Assembly: GCA_021229015.1 (NCBI GenBank)
Contig: CM037780.1
Location: forward strand, 69,729,812 to 69,793,811
Origin: Solen grandis
Lineage: Eukaryota > Mollusca > Bivalvia > Adapedonta > Solenidae
Direction of reading: 5' to 3'
DNA: 64,000 nucleotides
Under the pieces are notes generated by a model, which had not been told where the DNA came from, made no database searches, and worked only from the letters and a program-made list of their open reading frames with translations. Shown here one piece after another: positions 57,640-64,000 of the stretch (the first letter of the stretch is position 1; every line of letters begins with the position of its first letter). A program made the position numbers and the translations under genes.

Positions 57640-58245
57640 TAAAATTATTCTCAAAAACTTCTTGCTTGTATCGGATGAAACTTTACAGAATTAATCAGTA
57701 TTAAATGAAGTCAGCATATTGTCAGCAATGTTGGGTTGGATGAATTATCACAGAGTTATGACCCTTTGTATTTTTATGTAATCTTGTCCGCAATTCATTT
57801 CTAAACATCCCAGCCAGAATAAGATGAAAATTCACTGGATTTGATCAGTATCCAGTTTAGATGTTCATATTATCAGCATTTTTGTAGGGATGATTATTAT
57901 AGAGTTATTCTTCTTTGTATTTTAAGCAATATGTCTATATAATGTGCATACGATCAGATTCTTGTCTGCATTTTATCTCAAAACCCCTCACTTGGATTTG
58001 ATGACACTTTTCAAGATTGATCAAAACCAAGTCATGTTTCAATGGAATATATTATCACAGAGATATGACCTTTCATAGCAACATAGAGTACCTACAGATT
58101 CTTGTCTACACATCTTCAAAACCCTATCTTGAATTGAACAAAACTTTACTGGATTGATCAGTTCCATGTCATATCAGTATGTTTAATTTTGATGAATTAT
58201 CAACAGTGTTATGGCCCTTCATTTATTTAGGATCACCCTATGTCC
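57640..58245 (+). repeat. Four degenerate tandem units, about 150 bp
   Basis: The marker GATGAATTATCACAGAGTTATGACC recurs in diverged form near 57739, 57888, 58043 and 58191. Other shared blocks are TCTTGTC.GCA.TT and GAAACTTTAC.G.ATT.ATCAGT. Confidence 0.7.
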
Positions 58246-58289
58246 GTTGATCCATAAAGAACACTGGTTGCCATGGTAGCCAACAGAAT

Positions 58290-59400
58290 TTTACCTTAAA
58301 ACTTCAGAAATATCCTCCTCTCAAATTGATGGTCAAATTTTAATTTCCTTTGGCATCAATACTCACCTCATAACTCTTTTTCATAATTTACAAGGGGTGT
58401 TCCAAAAGTATCTGGACAACTGCCATAACTTATTCATTAATATGGTTATTAGAAAGAAGACTCATAAAGTGATACTTAATATAATTTGAACTTAAACTCA
58501 AAGAAAAAATTAAACAATTTTATTTTATTTTTGATCAAATGGTCATCTTATGGCTGCCTACAATAATGGTTTGAATAAAGCTGATCCCTTAAGAAATGGG
58601 GCCCCGAGGGGATCGGTTAATTTCCTTATATCCTCTAAATAGAAAATTTCAAAATTATTCTTCCATGAAGTCAATTAGATTTTTTTTCTTTTTGTACAAA
58701 TGGTCATCTTAAGGAAACAAGCCAATCCCTGTGGGCTCATTTTCATGGAATCAACTTTATCTTAGAAATTATGGTATATGGCCATGATCTGACCATTTGT
58801 TTCTAATGAAATTTAATTCTAGACATTGGCTTCATTGAAGAATAATTTTGAAGTTTTCTATAGAAAGCTATATAAGGAAACTACCAGAACCCTGAGGGTT
58901 ATTTTTTTCAAACGATTAATTTATTTTGCAATTATGGTTTACAGAAGAAGAATTTGATTTTTTCATAAAGAGTATAGAAAGGAAACTACCCGATCCCTAG
59001 GGCCCCATTTTCCAAGGGATCAACTTTATTTCAACCATTATGTTAGACAGTCATAAATACTCAATATAGAAGATTGCAAACATCTTTTTATATGAAACCA
59101 ATGGTTGGAATATAATTTCTTTTTTGACATGTATAGTCAACTCATGGCTGTCTGCAATAAATGCTAAAATAAAGTTGATCTCATGAAAAATGAGGCCCCA
59201 AGCAGATGGGTAGTTTCCTAATAAAGCTTTATACAGAAAAAAAATAAAAATTCTTCTCCTATGAAGCATATGGGCAGAATTTGATTCCTTTTCACACAAA
59301 TGGCCACCTCACGGCTGCCTACTATTATTCCTGAGATAAAGTTGATCCCATGAGAAATGAGGCCCCAAGATGATTGTCTAATTTAAAAATTCTTTGTTTC
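58290..59400. repeat. Family D mosaic with inverted units
   Basis: Units related to 56330-56760 appear in mixed orientation. Plus-strand markers are near 58594 (AAATGGGGCCCCGAGGGG), 59187 (AAAAATGAGGCCCCAAGC) and 59352. Minus-strand markers are near 58730 (GGGCTCATTTTCATGG), 58890 and 58996 (GGGCCCCATTTTCCAAGG). Inverted neighbours could pair over 150 bp or more. A mariner-like single end CAAGGGGTGTTCCAAAAGTA lies at about 58392. Minus frames at 59051-59299 and 59325-59573 are by-products. Confidence 0.7.
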
Positions 59401-61299
59401 TGAAACTTAAATCTGGTTGCTGCTGGAAGTAGTAATATGAAGTGATTTGAATGGCTTTGAATAAACTTATGTACTCTGGTCAGAGATCTTAGGCCATCAC
59501 AGCTCTTTAGTTTGGGGTGCAGGTACAAATCCCAGCAGATATTTTTTCGCATTTTTGTCACACTAAGTTGCAAGTATAAAAAGCTTATAATTGTAAAACG
59601 TTTAGAAAATTCAAGTTACTTATTACACATTTTGGAGTTTTTTTCCTGTGGCAGTTTTAGGATATGATATTTTTATTATCTCCCTTTATTTATTTAAATG
59701 TCTTTGCATGCAATGACTCTTTGATAATATGGTAAATATGCTTCTTTTCTCTGACAATGCAACATGATGGGGTATTCCATCACTTTTTGTGATTGTTCTG
59801 GTTTTTTGAGATACTTGTTCAGAGCTTCTTTGAATTTTCCTTTAGAAATTGAACCCAAGTATAAATGATAAATCATACTCAGGAATGAGTACAAGCATAG
59901 ATTATTTGAAGAGTTTCAATAAGCTGCAGATTCAAACCCTCAATCATTTGAGACACACACAACTTCAATGCCTTCAGCGCTTTGATTCTTTATTTAGATA
60001 GAGCATATGTTTTTAACAGCGATTTTACGGACTCCATGATTGGTTATGGTAAAAATCATTGTAAATATGTGACTTAAACATATCAACGTCTGTAAAACAA
60101 ATAATAATCATGTCTAGCTTACTTAAACAACGAGCTATTTTTGTGTGTGTCTGTCTGATTTAACACCGTACAAAACAACACTGTGTATAAAGAAAGTAAC
60201 CAGTCAGTAGTTGCCATATTTGTGTTTATAAATAAATTAATAAATAAAATTGAACAGCTTGCGAGAAGTAATGGTAAATCCATCGAAATTTGATAAATCT
60301 AAAAAAAGTAACATTTCTTGGGAACACCGTATGATGAGGCTCTACGTATTCTCCCCGACTAGTATCGCAGCCAACTTTAGACTAAGAAAGTAAAAAATAT
60401 CCGAGTGCGCACATCTTGTTTTTCCCCTTGGATCCTATATACCTTATTATAGAAGTAAAACATTTAACTAATTAAAAGGGATACAGGGTCAGGACGATTT
60501 TTCACTTAGTAATGTATTTCTTCAAACGACATTTTCTTGTCTTGAGGCAGTCAGCCTCGATTTCGAAAGTATAAAAAATGAATTAGAAAAATCGGATTTA
60601 TTCGTTTAAATCACAACTTCAACCAAATGTAATAAAGCTGAACTATCATAACATAAACCAGTTTATATTTCCGATATTTTAAGATTAGCGTACATGTAGT
60701 CATATACCTTTATCTATAGTCAAATCTAGAATATAGGAGATGGAATTAAAATAATTAAATTAATTGTAGAAAAATTAAATTAAAAAAAATGGATCAAAAA
60801 ACCCAAAAGGAGAAAAAATAATTTTACTACCATCAGTTCGTTCAAGAGAAAAACCGGCAGCGGATTTCTACGGTCCAAGTTTAATCTACGCAGTTTTGTT
60901 ATTTGACAGAAAAGTTTCATATGTGATCTGATTTCTTTTTCTATTCGTTTTTCATCCCTGTAGATTTTGTTTTATTTCCTTATGCAGGTTGCGATAAAAC
61001 TATCATTGTTCGCGGCCGCCATTGAAAAATTTCATTTATTTTCCATTCTGCATTATTTTCATTGCCGCAACAATTATTTTCTTTTTTGAAATTAAATTAA
61101 AAAAGAAACCGTTACTTTCAACATATTGGGCAACATTGTTTCCTACATTTTCACCATTTTTTGTGTATCAAATTGGACAACACTTATTTTTTAATTTCAT
61201 TTAATTTGTTTAACGTCAGTTATGCAAACAAATGACATCCAGCTAGTAAATTAATTAACAACTCTTTCGTGGGACATTAAGTAAAGGCTAGCCAGTACT
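59401..61299. other. No assigned gene (1.9 kb)
   Basis: AT-rich. TGCAGGTACAAATCCCAGC near 59519 looks like a decayed SINE B-box region. At 61005-61022 a CpG-rich GCGGCCGC spot holds a minus-strand ATG with 16 codons (MAAANNDSFIATCIRK, then a stop), which is not enough to call an exon. The minus frame at 59694-59894 is not recognised. Confidence 0.4.
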
Positions 61300-61380
61300 C
61301 AGTGAACTAACAACCTTCACATCGGCATAATAACCAAGCGCCCGCACCTCTCGGCCGCGTAAGCCGGTCTAATTACGGAA
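61300..61380 (-). repeat. tRNA-like SINE head fragment
   Basis: The reverse complement contains ACGCGGCCGAGAGGTGCGGG, a tRNA-Leu/Ser-like A-box side, followed by GAAGGTTGTTAGTTCACT in the B-box position. Too diverged to fold fully. Probably an old SINE. Confidence 0.4.
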
Positions 61381-61639
61381 ATGTCTATAATTCTTAGGTT
61401 GGGTTATGTGAAACATCATGCATATAAATTGTATATATAAATTGAAGATCAAGTCACGTACACACACCATACAAATAAATTAAGAAAAAATAATAAAATA
61501 CTAAAAAAAAGGATGTGCTATAATGAACATTTCCTAATCAACAATCAATGAATTCTTATAAATCAAAGATTCTCTAAGATATTTTGCTAAATTATACAAT
61601 ACTTTTACTTTTTTTCTTTTGCAAAAGTTGAGTAAATTT

Positions 61640-62376
61640 GAACATGCTTAGTTAATTTTAATAATAATATAATTTTATATACTTTTTTTCTTATCTTACT
61701 ATAACAAGGACATATTAGAACAAAATGATATTCATCTTCCAAATCATTTGAGTTACAAAAAACACAACGCCTTTCATTTCTTGGTAAAGAATTTGCTCCA
61801 TATCTCTCAGTATGTATTTTAATTGAATGAGCTGAAATTCTTGATATATAAAATCGTCGGTTATATTGAAGTACATCTTAATATTCATCATACTGTACAT
61901 TTAATTTTATAGCATTATACAGATTCAAAACACCACTTATTACCTTGTCAAGTGCGCAACCCTGTTTAAAATTATCAATAAGTCTGTTTTTAAAAGACAA
62001 AACCACTGATTTCATATCAGAACTGAATGGATTTTCAAATACAAAACTAAAACCATTTATATCCAAAATTTCTTTAACATTACTAATCCAGTTTCTTTTC
62101 CCATTTATAAATCAGTGTATGGCATTTCATAAACTTCTTTCATAATTATATTATCTGTGTTTATTACATTAAACAGGTATTTTAAAAATTTTACATAACG
62201 AGTAATATGAAGAGGATAACGCCCCAATTCACCATATATAGCAACATTTGAAGTAGATTGTCTTACATTTAAAATAGTCTTACAAAACTGTAAATGAATA
62301 CGTTCTATTGCTTTAGATTTACTATAACCCCATATCTGAGCATTGTAACTTAAAATAGAACCAATAAAGGCCTCAG
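61640..62376 (-). pseudogene. LINE reverse transcriptase 3' end, copy 1
   Basis: Minus-strand remains of the C-terminal third of a non-LTR retrotransposon protein. In order: EAFIGSILSYNAQIWG, IERIHLQFCKTILNVR, YGELGRYPL, then a frame change near 62100 and NWISNVKEILDINGFSF. An in-frame stop follows DEY (about 61877), and the fragment ends with CVFCNSNDLEDEYHFVLICP, the Cys/His-rich C-terminal motif. The damage (one frameshift, at least one stop) shows it is dead. It shares wording with the copy at 62600-63644. The family differs from the LINE at 19147-22833, which lacks the YGELGRYPL block. Frames at 61715-61900, 61878-62066 and 61945-62145 are parts or shadows. Confidence 0.85.
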
Positions 62377-62599
62377 AACAGAAACTTTATTTCGACATAA
62401 ACTATACAGTTTCTAATATTAATATAAACATGCATAAAGTTCCATGTGAATCATACAACGAACAAGCAGCTATAAACATAAAATTTCATACAAAAAAAAA
62501 ATCGAAATCTGACGCTATCCTTTCCTTACGACAATCAAAGTGAAATTTGGTACAAATGAGTTGAACTAAAACTCACATTTACTATATATTATTTTGGAT
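62377..62599. other. No gene seen
   Basis: AT-rich linker between the two LINE fragments, possibly 3' untranslated sequence of the right-hand copy. Confidence 0.4.
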
Positions 62600-63644
62600 C
62601 ATTTCATTGCGAATTATGACAGCCTCATAAACATATTTTGGCAATCGTTGATTACTGATATATTAGAACACTGGAAGAAGTCAACTCACTTGAAAACACG
62701 TCTTTAGTAATAAGAATTTATATACTTTTTTGTTTGGGGGGAATATTTTATACATTGGACAGACAAGCAAAAAGTGGAACTCTTCTTCTACATGTGTATA
62801 TCTGTATCGTGACAAAGATTACATACACGGTTTTGGGCATATCTACCGTTACTATACGCAAACTATGTCCTGAAAGTCTAAATCTAAATTAAGCAGACCT
62901 AAAATTCTTAGGCAAAATACAAATCTTCATTAATTTATTAAATTAAAGTTAATCCAAAAAATATGTACAAAGTATATGTATTACTATTTTCAAGATCACT
63001 TTTTCCATTGTTGTTTAAAAACATCGAGACCTCCTCTTTAAAATATATATGGAATGTGGTTAAGTTAACAGAATAGGGACTCATCCATAAATAAGATAAT
63101 TGTCAAACAGCTGTTTCACATTACTAGCCCAATTAACTTAACCAGCACGACAATAGTCTAATAAAAGCTTCTAAAATGTTTTATTAAAATATTGTCTTAA
63201 GACACCACTTTGCACCGATATTTAACAATACGGACACATTTTAAAACATACAAAGGATATCTACCAAGCTCTCCATACGCACCGACGCTCTTAGTATATT
63301 TTCTAACGTTCAATAAAGGTTTACAAAATTTCAAATGTACCTGTTTAATTGGTTTTGCTTTCCCAAGCCCCCATATCTCACTTGAATAACTAAGAATAGA
63401 TCCTACAAAAGCATCACACCGTTGACACAATACCTTAGGGGATATACTATACTTACTAGTTTTATATAATAACGCGTTCAATGATTTCAGGCTTTTACCT
63501 CTAAGTGCTTGCTGATTAAGAACAGACGATCCTGAATAATAAAAACAGTACCTAAATGATTAAAGTCGTTTACTGTTTCTAAAATACTATCATTATATAT
63601 CCATGATTAATATGCTTTAGAGTTCCGCGCTTTTTAAACACCAT
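62600..63644 (-). pseudogene. LINE reverse transcriptase 3' end, copy 2, cut by gap
   Basis: Same family and orientation as copy 1 but reaching further toward the N terminus. Near the gap: VFKKRGTLKHINHG, then VNDFNHLGTVFYYSGS (the segment just after the catalytic palm in these proteins). The best frame (63197-63481) has CDAFVGSILSYSSEIWG, VHLKFCKPLLNVRKY and YGELGRYPL. Beyond its stop, diverged pieces continue: NWASNVKQLFDNY and, near 62755-62835, CNLCHDTDIHM and EEEFHFLLVCPMY spread over two frames. Several indels and stops make it a pseudogene. The polymerase core would lie to the right, in or beyond the 100-N gap. Confidence 0.85.
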
Positions 63645-63744
63645 NNNNNNNNNNNNNNNNNNNNNNNNNNNNNNNNNNNNNNNNNNNNNNNNNNNNNNNN
63701 NNNNNNNNNNNNNNNNNNNNNNNNNNNNNNNNNNNNNNNNNNNN
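63645..63744. other. Assembly gap, 100 N
   Basis: Exactly 100 N. It lies between a LINE fragment and a minisatellite, both of which are hard to assemble. Confidence 0.99.
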
Positions 63745-63802
63745 GCTTTCAGTTCATACTTGTATCTACCATTTAGATTAAAAAGTGTGTATAGGAAAAT
63801 GT

Positions 63803-64000
63803 ATCATAATATCACCAGGGTAACATGTGCAGTATTTCTATTCATCATATCACCAGGGTAACATGGCAGTATTTGCAACGTCATCATATCACCAGGGTAA
63901 CATGGGCAGTATTTGCAACGTCATCATATCACCAGGGTAACATGTGCAGTATTTGCAACATCATCATATCACCAAGGTAACATGTGCAGTATTTCTATGC
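63803..64000. repeat. 40-bp minisatellite running off the window
   Basis: Units of ATCATATCACCAGGGTAACA, then TGTGCAGTATTTGCAACGTC. About five units are visible, with small variants (TTCTATTC in place of TTGCAACGTC, one unit lacking two bases). The array is cut by the window end, so its length is unknown. Confidence 0.95.

Noticed and set aside
61005..61022. CpG-rich GCGGCCGC spot with a minus-strand MAAA start as a first exon
   Set aside because: The frame stops after 16 codons, there is no good donor in it and no partner exon was found.

Overview
This window looks like non-coding nuclear DNA from an animal, most likely a bivalve mollusc. It is AT-rich and has no long open frames apart from retrotransposon fragments. 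It carries tRNA-headed SINEs, non-LTR reverse-transcriptase remnants, minisatellites, many short fold-back elements, and two runs of exactly 100 N (13545-13644 and 63645-63744) that are scaffold gaps. The bivalve assignment is an inference. It rests on a repeat type I associate with bivalve genomes: an internal array of about 165 bp built around a CCCTGGGGCGGGGCCAA motif, closed by a GAGCAC/GTGCTC palindrome. I recognise no intact host gene. Four short segments (16945-17149, 51657-51747, 53336-53432 and 55003-55021) have splice-like edges and are offered only as weak exon or coding-remnant candidates.

Layout. 1-10579: mostly unique AT-rich DNA with SINEs at about 395, 2550, 8344 and 9161; the 8344 copy has a perfect 12-bp target-site duplication and a second insertion inside it. 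10580-13472: a minisatellite of about 2.9 kb with a 40-bp unit, ending close to the first gap. 13645-19077: unique DNA with a small hairpin, a perfect (AAC)24 and a 137-bp palindromic element. 19147-22833: a 5'-truncated LINE reverse transcriptase on the minus strand, split by a 2.4-kb element whose tandem array has a two-unit higher-order pattern. 24228-26985: repeat fragments, an inverted-repeat element, a SINE and a 38-bp minisatellite. 27000-39280: mostly unique DNA with dispersed repeat pairs and a 111-bp mariner-type MITE.

39281-41243 is a composite element with 46-bp inverted repeats (45/46 identical), an internal fold-back and near-identical outer direct repeats. 45041-47085 holds a 50-bp minisatellite and two SINEs. 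50526-52542 holds a 443-bp fold-back element abutting a 1.5-kb element with inverted GTCAAAACGTCCC ends. 53336-55580 holds the candidate exons and several SINEs. 56300-59400 is a dense mosaic of short tandem families, some copies inverted. 61640-63644 holds two decayed LINE 3' ends in the same orientation. The window ends inside another 40-bp minisatellite.

No genes act together here in any visible way. The main story is layered transposition: SINEs and non-autonomous elements, several with recognisable target-site duplications, inserted into older repeats. I found no new enzymatic or defence system. Percent identities, copy numbers outside the window and family names could not be checked without searches.
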